Assembly: GCA_965202675.1 (NCBI GenBank)
Contig: OZ241842.1
Span: forward strand, 124,001 to 188,000
Reading direction: 5' to 3'
From: CATQHD01 sp965202675
Lineage (GTDB): Bacteria; Actinomycetota; Acidimicrobiia; Spongiisociales; Spongiisociaceae
Length of the DNA: 64,000 bases
Part shown: positions 52,207 through 62,257 of the stretch, one piece after another
How the letters are laid out: the number at the start of each line of letters is the position of its first letter
Position numbering within the stretch: the stretch's first letter is position 1
Notes under the pieces: generated by a model
The model's input: the letters and a program-made list of their open reading frames with translations, nothing else
The model's database searches: none
Told to the model about the DNA's origin: nothing
Position numbers and translations under genes: made by a program

Positions 52207-55200
52207 ATGAACCGCGGCGAAGGATCGGTCAACGGCAACCGCAGGTGGGTTGCGGGGTTGGCGTTGTTGGGTTTGGTGGGTTCGTTGTTGGCGGTGGGGG
52301 CGCCGCCCGGGGGCGGGGTGGACGGCGAGGCGGATGCAACTGCGCGGTATTCTGCTTGTGTAGGCCCGGCGTTGGAGTCGTTGGACTTCGCAGACATCAT
52401 CGGATCGTTCGCCGAAGACGCGGTGAACTGCCTTGCCCATTATGGGGTCACCAAGGGCCGCACCGCTACTTCATATGATCCGGATGCGCCGGTGCTGCGT
52501 TGGCAGATGGCTTTGTTCATGGCGAGGGCGGCCGGCCCGGCGGGGATTGTCTTGCCGCCTGCTTCGGATCAGGGGTTTTCGGATATCGGGAGATTCTCCG
52601 AAGAAGCCCGTGACGCCATCAACCAGATGGCAGAGCTGGAGATCATGCTGGGTGAGGGCCGCGGTCGGTTCGGTCCGAATACGGCGGTGCCCCGGGCGGA
52701 GATGGCTCTGATACTGGAGGCGTTCCTGGAGCGGGCGGAGGTGGGCGCCGGCGGCGAGGACGTGTCGGAGGTGGCGCCCGACGACGACGTGTTCGATGAT
52801 GTAGATAACGTTACGCGGGGTGAGTATCAGGCTATTCGGCTGATGTTCGAGATGGGGGTCACCTTGGGCACCTCGCGAAACCGTTATACGCCCCGGGGTT
52901 CGGTTACCCGCGCCCAGATGGCAGTGTTCATCACCCGTACTCTGGCGCATACGGTGGCTCGGCCGACGGGGTTGACGCTCCAAGCCGACCAGGGGACGGT
53001 TACTTTGGGTGAGTCGGTCGAGCTGGTGGCGTCGGTCCGCGGCCGCCGTCAGACACCGATTCCCGACGAGCTGGTGGATGTGTTCTTTGCGGCCGACCCG
53101 GGGGAGGCTTTCAACTCCAACGGATCCTGCAACACCCGTGAGGTAGAGGCGGTCTGGGGGTCGGCGGCCTGTGAGATTTCCTACGGTGACGACGTAACCG
53201 ATCCGTCGGGGGATCTGGAGATCACGTTCACTCCGGAAGAGAGCGTGACGGTGTGGGCGTGGTCGAGCAACGTGGGCGACTCCTACGACGACGACGTCGA
53301 CGCCGACCGGGCGTCTGTTGTACGGGTTCGGGTTGCGAAAGCCGCCGACGGGCTGCGGGTGACCGACAACATGGCCGATCATTCGCAATACGCCCGGTTC
53401 GGCCGGCAGGTGGTTATCACCCTTCAGCTGGTGGACGACGAGGGGAATTCGGTGTCGGAGAGCGGCCGGTCGGTGACCGTGTCGATAGATGAGACCGTTA
53501 CCAGGGGAGACGGCGGGAGCGTTGCCAACCGTTCCCAGTCGAGGCGCGCCTACCAGACGGATCAGGCAGGCCGGGTGACCCTGTCCTTCCGGCCCAGGGA
53601 TCCCAGACCTTCCAGCCGCGACACCGGCGACCGGGCCGAGCTGGATCTGGATGTCGCCGCGCCGGCCGGTTTGGAGCTGGTGGACGACACCGCTTTGGAA
53701 ATGGCCGGGGACGACGCGGGCGACGGTCCGGCAGTGGTGTGGGCCGACGAGGGGGCGGCGCCCTCATCGCTGACCATCTCCCAGCCGGTTTCCTATCATG
53801 AGGCATCGGCCGGCGGCCGGGGCGCCGTCAACACGGTAACCGCTGTTCTGGTGGACCAATACGGCGGCGCGCTGTCCCGCAGCAGGGTGAATTTCTTCTC
53901 CGACGATCCCGTCGGCATCGGCGCCGCCAACGATGGAAGCGCCCGGTGGACGCGCACCACCAACCGGGCGGGCCGGGCCACTCTTTCGTACAACCGGGAT
54001 TCGGACGAAAGCGGCGTCGAGCGGATCTGGGCGCAGTTCACCGACCCCCGAGGCGCCGGCGCCGCCGATGATATTGATCTGCGGTCGGAGCGGATCGATC
54101 ATTATTGGGCGGAGGAGGCAACCGGGGCGGTGACGGGCGCCCTGTTGGACAAGGACACCTCCCGCAACCGGCTGGTGATCTCAGGAGCTGCCCGCGCCGT
54201 CCTGTTGATCAAATACGACGGCAACGACCAGCTGAACAACCTGGACGGGCCTTCTACCCTGGCCAATTTCGAGGCGCATCTGGGGCATACGGGCATGGAG
54301 CGGCCTGCTCCCAAGCAAGTGGTTACCCGCGTCCGGGTGGACAATTACGCCCCCCACTCCAGAGACGTGAGCCGTCTTGCTTTGTTGGGCGGGTTTGCGG
54401 CTGTCGCCCAGCCCCGGGCTGTTCAAGCGCTGCTGTCCGATGATTTGACGGCCGGCCAGTCCTATCTGAAGATGGATCAATCCCGGACGGTTACATTTAC
54501 TGTGCAAATAGCGGACTCGTTGGGCAATCCGATCAGGGAATCGGGCTGGCGCATAGCGGTTACCTCCACGGAAACCCCCGTGGGCGGTTCGGCGGGGACT
54601 GCACGCACCCGGACGGTGACCACCGACGATATGGGCAGGGCTGCTTTCTCGTTCACCATGGCGGGTACTGCCGCAACCGGCGAGACGGCCAAGGTGGTGT
54701 ATGAGGTGGGGGAGGCCGCCAAGTCGGGCGTCGAGCTGCCGGTAGTGGACCGCACCACCGGCGGCGTGGTGCCGGATGATGATTCCGTCACCGCAGACAG
54801 GGGCAAGTTCCGGGTGAGGGGGCAGGACGCGGCCGCGGCGGCGGCTGCGCTGGTGATCGAACAGTCGAAGGAGTTCACCGCGGCCTCTTCTGCCGGGAGC
54901 GGCGCAGAGCACACGATCACGGCCAGGATCGTGGATCAGTACGGCGAAACGGTTACCGGCGCCACCAACGCCATTTCGTTCATGTCCGATGACGAGAACG
55001 GCCTATGGGCGGACGGGTACACCTCCTCCGAGTCGGACGGCAAGCGGGTTCTGGGAGGCACCCCCAGGTCGGGCAACCAGACGAACGCCGCCGGCGGAGC
55101 GGCTTCCCACACGTACAGACGGGATTCCGCGGCCGGCGCCATCGAAACCATCTGGGCCACCGGCGGCGGGTTCACCTCCAACCGCCTCTACCACTATTGG

Positions 55201-56865
55201 GCAGAGCCGGCCGCCGCGCCGGTTACGGGGCGCATCCTGGCGGCGGACGCGGCCGGCAACCGGCTGGTGATCTTCGCCCGGGAACGGGTGATGCTGGTGA
55301 ACTATGACAGCAACGATCAGCTCAGCAGTCTGAACGGGTCGAGAGGCCTGGCTTCGTTCGAAGGTGATTTCGGAGAGGGAGAGGCCGCCCATCTGCGGGT
55401 CGAGGCCTACAATCCCGGGAGGGTCAGCCGCCTCGAGCTGCGTCCGGAATGGGCCGCCGTAGACCACCCCGACGGTCCGGTAACGGGCGCTGCGGGCCGG
55501 TTCGGGCAGTCGTTCGCGGCCGACGACGGGGTGCTGGTGATCGGCGGCGGCTACGAGAGTGTCACCACCGCCTCCGGGGACTGCCAAAGCGGCTGCGACC
55601 GGGCGGGCAGGGTGTACGTGTACGAGGGCATCGGGGACACCGCCCCGGCGGTGCTGCAGGCGCCCACCCCCAAGGCGCGCGATTATTACGGATACGACGT
55701 AGACATATCGGGTGACACCATCGTGGTCGGCGCTCCCAGGGTGGACCATATAGGGTCGGGCGCGACCGCGGCCGACAACGGGCAGGTGTTCGTCTATGTC
55801 CGGCCTGCGGGGGGTTGGCGGTCCGGGATGCAGCCCACCGCTGCCTTCACCAACTCCGGCTTGGGCGCCTCCGGCACTCTGGCCGCCGTGGTGGACGGCA
55901 GCACCTACCCGGCCTGCCCCACCTACCCGGGGCGCAACCATAGGTTCGGGGACGGAGTGGCGATCTCCAGAGACGAGAGAACAGTCGTGGTTACGTCGCG
56001 TGACGCCCGTTCCCCGGCGCATGACTGCGCAGCCTCGGTGCACACGGACGGCATGGCTTATGTGTTCGAGAGGAACGACAACGGCACCGCCGGCTGGGAG
56101 AACGACAACGGGGCGGGCCGGGCGGTGCTGTGGCCCAGCACCACCGTAGAACGCCAAACCGGCCAGGAAAACGAGGAGTTCGGCCGGGAGCGGTCGGTGT
56201 CGGTGTCCAACGACGGCGGGGTGATCGTGATCGGTATGGCCTTTCGGGATATCGAGAGCAACGGTTCCTGGTTGAATCATGCCGGTTCGGCCTATGTGTT
56301 CGTCCGTTCCGGTTCGGAATGGAACACCGGCAACACCCCGGTAACCCACGCTACGGCGGAGGCGGCGGTGCTGGCCGCCCCCACCCCCGCGGCGCTGCAG
56401 CGGATGGGCAAGCTGGTGGCGGTGTCCGGGGACGGCAACACGGTGGCGGCGTCGGGGCACTTCAGGGCGAGCCAGAACAAGCCGGGCGAGATGTACGTGT
56501 TCACCAAGCCCTCGGGCGGATGGGCGGACAGCACCTCCGCCGCGGTGTTGAAAGCCGAACGGGGCCGGAATCAGGATGTGTTCGGACAGTACGTGGCGAT
56601 GAACAACGAAGGCACCGTGGTGGCCGCCGGCGTCCACTACCGGCAGGAGGGCGACTTCCGGGGTTCGGTGGTGCTGTTCAACCGACCGTCCGGCGGCTGG
56701 GCCGACGACAGCACCGTGGACGAGGAGTTCCTCGGCGCAGCGGTCAACGGCCACCTGGGCTGGCAGACCATGATCGACAAGACCACCGGCGACCTGTACT
56801 CGGCCTACCGCCATGAGCCGGACTCCGGCGGCCGCCTGCTCACCGTGTTCCACATCCCCAGATAA
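52207..56865 (+). CDS. large surface protein: SLH repeats, Ig-like repeats, FG-GAP propeller
   Basis: A 1552-residue secreted protein. Signal peptide at about 13-40; three SLH modules (about 55-260) for attachment to secondary wall polymers; Ig/invasin-like strands with a large internal duplication (about 521-690 and 880-1050, each with VDQYG, an SDD loop, HYWAE and NDQL motifs); then FG-GAP-type repeats (VISGD/VSxDG and GGWAD strands, from about 1098) likely forming a beta-propeller. No sortase signal or C-terminal membrane helix is seen. It is probably an adhesin or S-layer-associated protein. Confidence 0.88.
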   Translation: MNRGEGSVNGNRRWVAGLALLGLVGSLLAVGAPPGGGVDGEADATARYSACVGPALESLDFADIIGSFAEDAVNCLAHYGVTKGRTATSYDPDAPVLRWQMALFMARAAGPAGIVLPPASDQGFSDIGRFSEEARDAINQMAELEIMLGEGRGRFGPNTAVPRAEMALILEAFLERAEVGAGGEDVSEVAPDDDVFDDVDNVTRGEYQAIRLMFEMGVTLGTSRNRYTPRGSVTRAQMAVFITRTLAHTVARPTGLTLQADQGTVTLGESVELVASVRGRRQTPIPDELVDVFFAADPGEAFNSNGSCNTREVEAVWGSAACEISYGDDVTDPSGDLEITFTPEESVTVWAWSSNVGDSYDDDVDADRASVVRVRVAKAADGLRVTDNMADHSQYARFGRQVVITLQLVDDEGNSVSESGRSVTVSIDETVTRGDGGSVANRSQSRRAYQTDQAGRVTLSFRPRDPRPSSRDTGDRAELDLDVAAPAGLELVDDTALEMAGDDAGDGPAVVWADEGAAPSSLTISQPVSYHEASAGGRGAVNTVTAVLVDQYGGALSRSRVNFFSDDPVGIGAANDGSARWTRTTNRAGRATLSYNRDSDESGVERIWAQFTDPRGAGAADDIDLRSERIDHYWAEEATGAVTGALLDKDTSRNRLVISGAARAVLLIKYDGNDQLNNLDGPSTLANFEAHLGHTGMERPAPKQVVTRVRVDNYAPHSRDVSRLALLGGFAAVAQPRAVQALLSDDLTAGQSYLKMDQSRTVTFTVQIADSLGNPIRESGWRIAVTSTETPVGGSAGTARTRTVTTDDMGRAAFSFTMAGTAATGETAKVVYEVGEAAKSGVELPVVDRTTGGVVPDDDSVTADRGKFRVRGQDAAAAAAALVIEQSKEFTAASSAGSGAEHTITARIVDQYGETVTGATNAISFMSDDENGLWADGYTSSESDGKRVLGGTPRSGNQTNAAGGAASHTYRRDSAAGAIETIWATGGGFTSNRLYHYWAEPAAAPVTGRILAADAAGNRLVIFARERVMLVNYDSNDQLSSLNGSRGLASFEGDFGEGEAAHLRVEAYNPGRVSRLELRPEWAAVDHPDGPVTGAAGRFGQSFAADDGVLVIGGGYESVTTASGDCQSGCDRAGRVYVYEGIGDTAPAVLQAPTPKARDYYGYDVDISGDTIVVGAPRVDHIGSGATAADNGQVFVYVRPAGGWRSGMQPTAAFTNSGLGASGTLAAVVDGSTYPACPTYPGRNHRFGDGVAISRDERTVVVTSRDARSPAHDCAASVHTDGMAYVFERNDNGTAGWENDNGAGRAVLWPSTTVERQTGQENEEFGRERSVSVSNDGGVIVIGMAFRDIESNGSWLNHAGSAYVFVRSGSEWNTGNTPVTHATAEAAVLAAPTPAALQRMGKLVAVSGDGNTVAASGHFRASQNKPGEMYVFTKPSGGWADSTSAAVLKAERGRNQDVFGQYVAMNNEGTVVAAGVHYRQEGDFRGSVVLFNRPSGGWADDSTVDEEFLGAAVNGHLGWQTMIDKTTGDLYSAYRHEPDSGGRLLTVFHIPR

Positions 56866-56871
56866 GAGGGT

Positions 56872-57252
56872 GCGCGGATAAGGAGCCGGAAGGCGCCCCG
56901 CCGCAAGCAGCTGTTGGACGGTTCTGCCCGATGAGCATGGCGGCAGGGCGCTGACCTCACCGACGGAACGGCGAAGGCATCCCCTTATCCGCGCATGCCC
57001 GGTTGCCCGATAAGAACGCGAAAAACGCCGCCCCCAGCGCCCCGCTTCGCGGGCCCGGCCCCCACCGCCGCCACCATGGATCCGGACGCGTTCGGTCAGT
57101 ACCCGGCAGGGTCGCGTTCGGAAGATGATCCCTGTCTCGGTCTGCGGCGCCTGCCGACCGGAGGTGCTTTGGCTTCTTCATTATCCGGTATATGTGCGAC
57201 AAGGTCAATACCTTTGCGGGGGATCCGGCGGGATTTTTTTGTCATTTCCGTG
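56872..57252 (+). repeat. left arm of a large inverted repeat
   Basis: 381 bp that recur in reverse orientation at 62520-62990. The inner 240 bp, which include RNA element C and its promoter, match at roughly 90% by eye; the outer part is a module bounded by GCGCGGATAAGG and CCTTATCCGCGC (56873-56996). The arm begins seven bases after the surface-protein stop. Confidence 0.8.
57018..57173 (-). ncRNA. candidate structured small RNA, element C
   Basis: On the minus strand TTGACC (57203-57208) and GATAAT (57180-57185) form a near-perfect promoter with a 17-base spacer. The predicted RNA of about 155 nt opens GAAGAAGCCAAAGCACC, has a CGGTC/GACCG hairpin, GGTGGCGGCGG and a GCCCGCGAAGCGGGGC hairpin, and ends in TTTTTCGCGTTCTTA. 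It points toward the surface-protein 3' end. Element D is its near-identical partner. Confidence 0.5.
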
Positions 57253-57448
57253 TTGAAGATTCCGGCTCTTCGGATTTCGCCCGGGCGTCAGGGCGCTCAC
57301 TCCTGCCCTCGGTTCCGAATGTTCTGCCGCTGGTTGGTATCCTCCCATCCCGCAGGCGCGGCCTGCAACGGAAACCCCCCTCCCCGAGGGCCCCAGGGTG
57401 CAGGCGGGCGGGTTGCCTGCGGCCGCTGATTGGATCCAGGGAGGTCGA

Positions 57449-59566
57449 TTGCAGTTGAAGGCCCCGTTCGTCGCCCCCGGCGATACCTCCGTGTTCCATC
57501 TCGAGCTGGCTCGTCCCTACCGGGTGATCGTCTCCGGCGAGGGCGCCCGGGTGGAGGACTCCACCGGCAAGCGCTACCTGGACGCCGTGAGCGGAGGCTC
57601 CATGGCCGCCTCCCTGGGGCACGGGCGCCGCGACCTGATCGAGGCGGTCTGGGAACAGACCCGCCGCATCTCCTACCTGGACAACAAACGCCTCACCAGC
57701 CCCTGGCAGGAGCAGCTGGCCGCGAAGCTGGCGAAGCTGGCGCCGCCGGGTTTCTCCAACGCCTGGTTCGTCACCGGCGGTTCCGAAGCCAACGAAACGA
57801 TGGTCAGGGCGGCCCGCGCCTACCACCTCGCCCGGGGGGAGCGGCAGCGTTGGCGGATCATCTCCCCGGCCCAGGCCTACCACGGCCCCACAATGGCCGC
57901 CCTGTCCCTCACCGGACGCCCCGGACTGCAGGGCGCCTTCGGCCCCTATCTCAGCCGCCACGCCCACATCCCCCCCTCCACCCGGCGTTTCGACCCCACC
58001 GGCGCCGCGGCCCTCGCCGCCCTCGACGAGGCCCTGGAGCAGGCCGGTCCGGAGAACGTCTCGGCTTTCTTCTGCGAACCGGTCAGCGCCGCCGCCCTGC
58101 CCGCCTACTCGCCGCCCGACCGCTTCTGGGAGGGGCTGGCCGAGCGGCGGGAACAGCACGGGTTCCTGGTCTGCTTCGACGAGGTGGTAACCGGCGTCGG
58201 GCGGACCGGCGACTGGTTCGCGGCCGACCGCCTTCCGTGCACCCCCGACATGATCGCCCTGGCCAAGGGGCTGGGGGCGGGTTACACGGCCATCGGCGCG
58301 GTGCTCTTCGCCGGGCATGTGTACGAGGCCGCCGCTTCGGGGGCGGTCTCCTTCTCGATCGGCCACACCTGGGACGGCGCGCCGCTGCCGTGCGCAGTGG
58401 GCTTGGCGGTGCTGGACGTTCTCGAAAAAGAAGGCTGGGTAGACCATGTGGCGGCCCGCGGGCCGTCGCTGCGCGAGGATCTGGAAGCGGCCCTGGAAGG
58501 CGACGAGCTGGTAGGGGAGGTGCGGGGGCGCGGTTACCTGATCGGCGTCGACTACGCCGACCCGGAGGACGGCGTCTCCTTCCTGCCTCCGGAGCTGGGG
58601 GCGGCGGGGCGGATCGAGCGGGCGGCCGCCCGCCGCGGTCTGCTGATCCTGGGCACCCAGCCCACCCGCGACGGCTACGCCGGCGACCAGCACCTGTTCG
58701 CGCCTCCCTTCACCACCCCGGAGGCGGACCTGGCGGAGATGGTGGAGCGTATGGCGGCGGCGGTGGGGGAGGTCTCCGCCGAGGTGAGAGACGATCTCCG
58801 GTCGGGCCTGGTGCAGGGCCTCGATCCGGAAGGCGGGGCGGGCGGCCTGCGGGTGCTGATAGTCCAGCACGAGGACCCCACCCCGGGCGGGGTGGTTCTC
58901 GACTGGCTGGTGGAACAGGGGGCGGAGGTAGAGGTGCACCGCATCGACCTGGACGACCGCCGCCCGGATCCCGCCCGGTACGACATGATCGTATCGCTCG
59001 GGTCGGAGCTGGCCGCCTACGACGACGCCATTCCCTGGATAGACCGGGAGAAGGACCTGCTGATCGAGGCTCACGGCGCCGACGTACCGATCCTGGGCCT
59101 CTGTTTCGGCGGACAGCTGCTGGCGCGGGTGCTCGGCGGGGGATCGTTCCGGGGCAAGCGGTCGGAGGTGGGCTGGCTGAAGGTCAAGAGCCGCAACAAG
59201 GACCTGGTGCCGGAAGGCCCCTGGTTCCAGTGGCATTTCGACACCTTCTCGCTCCCTCCGGGCGCCGAGCTGCTGGCCGACAGCGGCGCCGGCCCCCAGG
59301 CGTTCTCGGCGGGCCGCAGCCTCGGAGTCCAGTTCCATCCGGAAGTCAACAACGAGATCATGGACGGATGGGTGGAGACCTACCGCCATGAGCTCGACGA
59401 CGAGGGGGTCGATCCGGACCGCCTCCTGGAAGAAACCCGGCGGCGGGCGGCCGCCTCGCGGGCCGCCGCGCATCACCTGCTGGAACGGTTCGTCGACGAG
59501 ATCGCCGGGCTGGCCCTGCCCCGCGGAGGCAACCGGGCCGCGGCGGCCGGAGGAGCGGGCGGGTGA
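57449..59566 (+). CDS. class III aminotransferase fused to class I glutamine amidotransferase
   Basis: A 705-residue fusion. Residues 1-450 are a PLP class III aminotransferase (GGSEANE, FDEVVTGVGRTG, PLP lysine Lys273 in ALAKGLGAG, GHTWDG). Residues 470-690 are a GATase 1 domain with nucleophile Cys552 (GLCFGGQ), His630 and Glu632 (FHPEVN), so it can release ammonia or cut a gamma-glutamyl bond. TTG 57449 is preferred for AGGGAGG just upstream; GTG 57398 has none. It leads a three-gene operon with a second aminotransferase and a glutamine-synthetase-like ligase. Confidence 0.88.
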   Translation: MQLKAPFVAPGDTSVFHLELARPYRVIVSGEGARVEDSTGKRYLDAVSGGSMAASLGHGRRDLIEAVWEQTRRISYLDNKRLTSPWQEQLAAKLAKLAPPGFSNAWFVTGGSEANETMVRAARAYHLARGERQRWRIISPAQAYHGPTMAALSLTGRPGLQGAFGPYLSRHAHIPPSTRRFDPTGAAALAALDEALEQAGPENVSAFFCEPVSAAALPAYSPPDRFWEGLAERREQHGFLVCFDEVVTGVGRTGDWFAADRLPCTPDMIALAKGLGAGYTAIGAVLFAGHVYEAAASGAVSFSIGHTWDGAPLPCAVGLAVLDVLEKEGWVDHVAARGPSLREDLEAALEGDELVGEVRGRGYLIGVDYADPEDGVSFLPPELGAAGRIERAAARRGLLILGTQPTRDGYAGDQHLFAPPFTTPEADLAEMVERMAAAVGEVSAEVRDDLRSGLVQGLDPEGGAGGLRVLIVQHEDPTPGGVVLDWLVEQGAEVEVHRIDLDDRRPDPARYDMIVSLGSELAAYDDAIPWIDREKDLLIEAHGADVPILGLCFGGQLLARVLGGGSFRGKRSEVGWLKVKSRNKDLVPEGPWFQWHFDTFSLPPGAELLADSGAGPQAFSAGRSLGVQFHPEVNNEIMDGWVETYRHELDDEGVDPDRLLEETRRRAAASRAAAHHLLERFVDEIAGLALPRGGNRAAAAGGAGG

Positions 59567-60915
59567 GCATCGAACAGGCGGCTGCCGGCGTCTTCCGGAA
59601 ACACCCCGGACGCGACTACCCGATCGTCGACCGCGCCGAGGGGGTGCGCCTGTACACCGCGGACGGCGGCCGCATCCTCGACGCCTGCTCCGGGGGGGCG
59701 ATGGCGGCCGGCTTGGGGCACGGGGTGGCCGAGATCGTGGACGCCGCCGCCTCCGGCGCGGGGGGCATCGGGTACTACTACGCCCATCACTTCACCAACC
59801 TGCCCCAGGAGCAGCTGGCCGAGCGCCTGACGGGGTTGGCGCCGGGGATGAGCAGGGTCCGTTTCCAGTGCGGGGGTTCGGAAGCCAACGAAACCGCCCT
59901 GCGGCTGGCCCGCCAGTACCATGTAGACCGAGGCGACGCCGACCGGTGGCTGGTGATCTCGCCCGCCCAGGCCTACCACGGCGCCACCCTCGGGACCCTG
60001 GCCCTGAGCGGACGGGCGGCCCTCCGGGAACCCTACGGCCCCTACATGGCCGGCCACCTGCATATCCCTCCCTGCACCGAGCGGTTCGACCCCACGGGCA
60101 AAGCCGCCCTCGAAGCGCTCGACGAGGCCCTCGAGCAGGCCGGACCGGGGAAGACGGCGGCTTTCTTCTGCGAGACGGTCAGCGGCCTCTCCCTGCCCGG
60201 CTACTCGCCGCCCGACCGGTTCTGGGAGGGGCTGGAGGAGCGCCGCCGGCGCCACGGTTTTCTCATCTGCCTGGACGAGGTGGTGGTCGGACTGGGGCGC
60301 ACCGGGCGGTGGTTCGCCTACGAGGATCTGCCGTTGGCCCCCGACATCGTGACCCTCGGCAAGACTCTCGGCGCCGGCTTCACCCCCCTTTCCGCCGTCC
60401 TGTGCCGGGCGCCCGTCTACCAGGCCCTGGCCGACGGTTCCAAGGAATTCGACCTGGGCCACACCTGGGACGGGGCGCCGCTGTCGTGCGCGGTGGGCTC
60501 GGCGGTGATCGACTACATAGACCGCCATGACCTGGTGGACCGGGTGGCCGGGCGCGGTCCTGCGCTGTACGGCGTGCTGGAGGAGGCGGTGGGGGGGTTG
60601 GATATGGTGGGCCGGGTGCGGGGCCGGGGGTTCCTGCTGGGGGTGGAACACGTCGACCCGCGGGACGGCAGATCGATCCTTCCGCCGTCGGTTGCGTCCG
60701 CCGACCTGGTGGACTCCATCGCCCTCGAGAACGGACTGCTGGTCCGGTCCACGCCGCCGGACACCAACCGATGGGCGGGCGGGCAGACGCTGCTGGCGCC
60801 GGCCTTCACCAGCACCGACCAGGAGCTGGCCGAGATGATCGAACGGTTCTCCGGGGTGATGGAGGAGGTGGAGCGCATCGTGAAAGACCGCCTGCGGAAC
60901 GGAGCGGCGGCATGA
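59563..60915 (+). CDS. class III aminotransferase
   Basis: A 450-residue PLP enzyme paralogous to the aminotransferase half of the previous gene (shared GGSEANET, ISPAQAYHG, YSPPDRFWEG and GHTWDGAPL blocks). The PLP lysine is Lys267 in LGKTLGAGF and the aspartate is in CLDEVVVGLGRTG. GTG start coupled to the previous stop (GTGA). Tandem paralogues suggest either a heteromeric enzyme or two steps on related amines. Substrate unknown. Confidence 0.9.
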   Translation: MSIEQAAAGVFRKHPGRDYPIVDRAEGVRLYTADGGRILDACSGGAMAAGLGHGVAEIVDAAASGAGGIGYYYAHHFTNLPQEQLAERLTGLAPGMSRVRFQCGGSEANETALRLARQYHVDRGDADRWLVISPAQAYHGATLGTLALSGRAALREPYGPYMAGHLHIPPCTERFDPTGKAALEALDEALEQAGPGKTAAFFCETVSGLSLPGYSPPDRFWEGLEERRRRHGFLICLDEVVVGLGRTGRWFAYEDLPLAPDIVTLGKTLGAGFTPLSAVLCRAPVYQALADGSKEFDLGHTWDGAPLSCAVGSAVIDYIDRHDLVDRVAGRGPALYGVLEEAVGGLDMVGRVRGRGFLLGVEHVDPRDGRSILPPSVASADLVDSIALENGLLVRSTPPDTNRWAGGQTLLAPAFTSTDQELAEMIERFSGVMEEVERIVKDRLRNGAAA

Positions 60916-62218
60916 CCCGGACCCCGGCCGACGACGGCTTCGTGCTGCTGGGCATGCCCGACGTGCACGGCTCGATCCGCGGCAAGGCGCTGCGACCCAA
61001 CGCCTTCCGCAATGCGGTGGAGAAGGGGACGGTGATGACCGACCTGTGGCTGGGACTCGATCCGGTGGACATGCCCATCACCGACTACCGGGAATACGGG
61101 ATCAACACCGGCGCCCCCGACCTGCTCCTGGCGCCCGACCCGGACACCCTCCGCCCGCTGTCGTGGCGTCCGGGCTGGGGCGTCTGCCTGGCCGATCCGA
61201 GTTGGCAGGACGGGTCGCGCTGCCGGCTCGCTTCCCGGGAGGTGCTGCGGGACGTCCTGGCCGGCCTGGCCGGGATGGGCTACGAGGTGCTGGCCGGTTT
61301 CGAGTACGAGGTGCGCATCCGGGACGGGGAAGGCCGGCCTCTGTCGTCGGGCATCAGCTACAGCCTGGGCGAGATCGGCCGCTTCGACCGCCTGCTGGAG
61401 ACGCTGGTTCCGGCCTTCGAAGGCCTGGGGGTGGAGCTGGAGGCGGTCCACACCGAGGCCGGGCCCGGTCTGTTGGAGCTGAACATCGCCGCCCGCCGCG
61501 GCCTGCAGGCCGCCGACGACGCCGCCCTCCTCAAGTTCGCGGTCAAGGAGGCGGCGGCTTCGCTGGGCCTCACCGCCAGCTTCCTGGCCAAGACCGAACC
61601 CCTGGAGGAGGGATCCAGCGGCCATGTCCATCTGTCCTTCTGGCGGGAAGGGAAGAACGGAGAAAGCGAGAACGCCTTCGCCCCCGGCCCCGGCGGGGAG
61701 TTCCCGGAGGTGTGCATGTCGGCCATCGGCGGCCTGCTGGAGCACCTGCCGGCGGCGTCGCTCCTGGTCAACCCCACCGTTAACTCCTACAAACGCCTGG
61801 TGCCGGGCTACTTCGCCCCCGTGAACGTGAGCTGGGGCTACGAGAACCGCTCCGCTTCGGTGCGCGCCATCCGGGGCGGCCGCCCCTCCCGCTCCCGCCT
61901 CGAATGCCGCCGCCCCGGCGCCGACGCCAACCCCTACCTGGCCCTGTCCGCCCTGGCCGCCTCCGCCATGCTCGGCATCCGCCATGGCGCCGCCCCGCCC
62001 CCTCCCGAAACCCAGGACGTGTCCGGGCGGGCCGACCTTCCCCCCCTCCCCAACTCCCTCGAAAGCGCCCTGGCCTCCTTCCGCGCCGACCGACCCCTCA
62101 GGAAGCGCTGGGAACCGAGTTCAGCGGCTACTACGCCGTCTCGAGAGCCTGGGAACTGAAAGCCTGGCAGCAGAGCGTCAGCGACTGGGAACGCGACCGC
62201 TACACCAGAGCCGTCTGA
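60912..62218 (+). CDS. glutamine-synthetase-like ligase, with a frameshift near the 3' end
   Basis: GlnA/PuuA-type ATP-dependent ligase. Visible are GFEYEVRI, HTEAGPGLLELNI, SSGHVHLSF, the NSYKRLVPGYFAPVNVSWG strand and LECRRPGADANPYLA, covering the metal, ATP and glutamate sites. As written the frame ends at 62159 (415 residues), but the normal C-terminus (FSGYYAVSRAWELKAWQQSV) continues one base back to 62218. Restoring one G in the GG at 62101-62102 joins them into RPLREALG. Likely a gamma-glutamyl-amine ligase acting with the two aminotransferases. Confidence 0.85.
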
Positions 62219-62257
62219 CCTGATCTCCGGAAATCTCCCAGAGAAGAACCTGCGTTT

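Noticed and set aside
62090..62110. Programmed -1 frameshift in the ligase gene
   Set aside because: No slippery heptamer in the reading frame and no reason for two products; a one-base deletion in a G run explains it.
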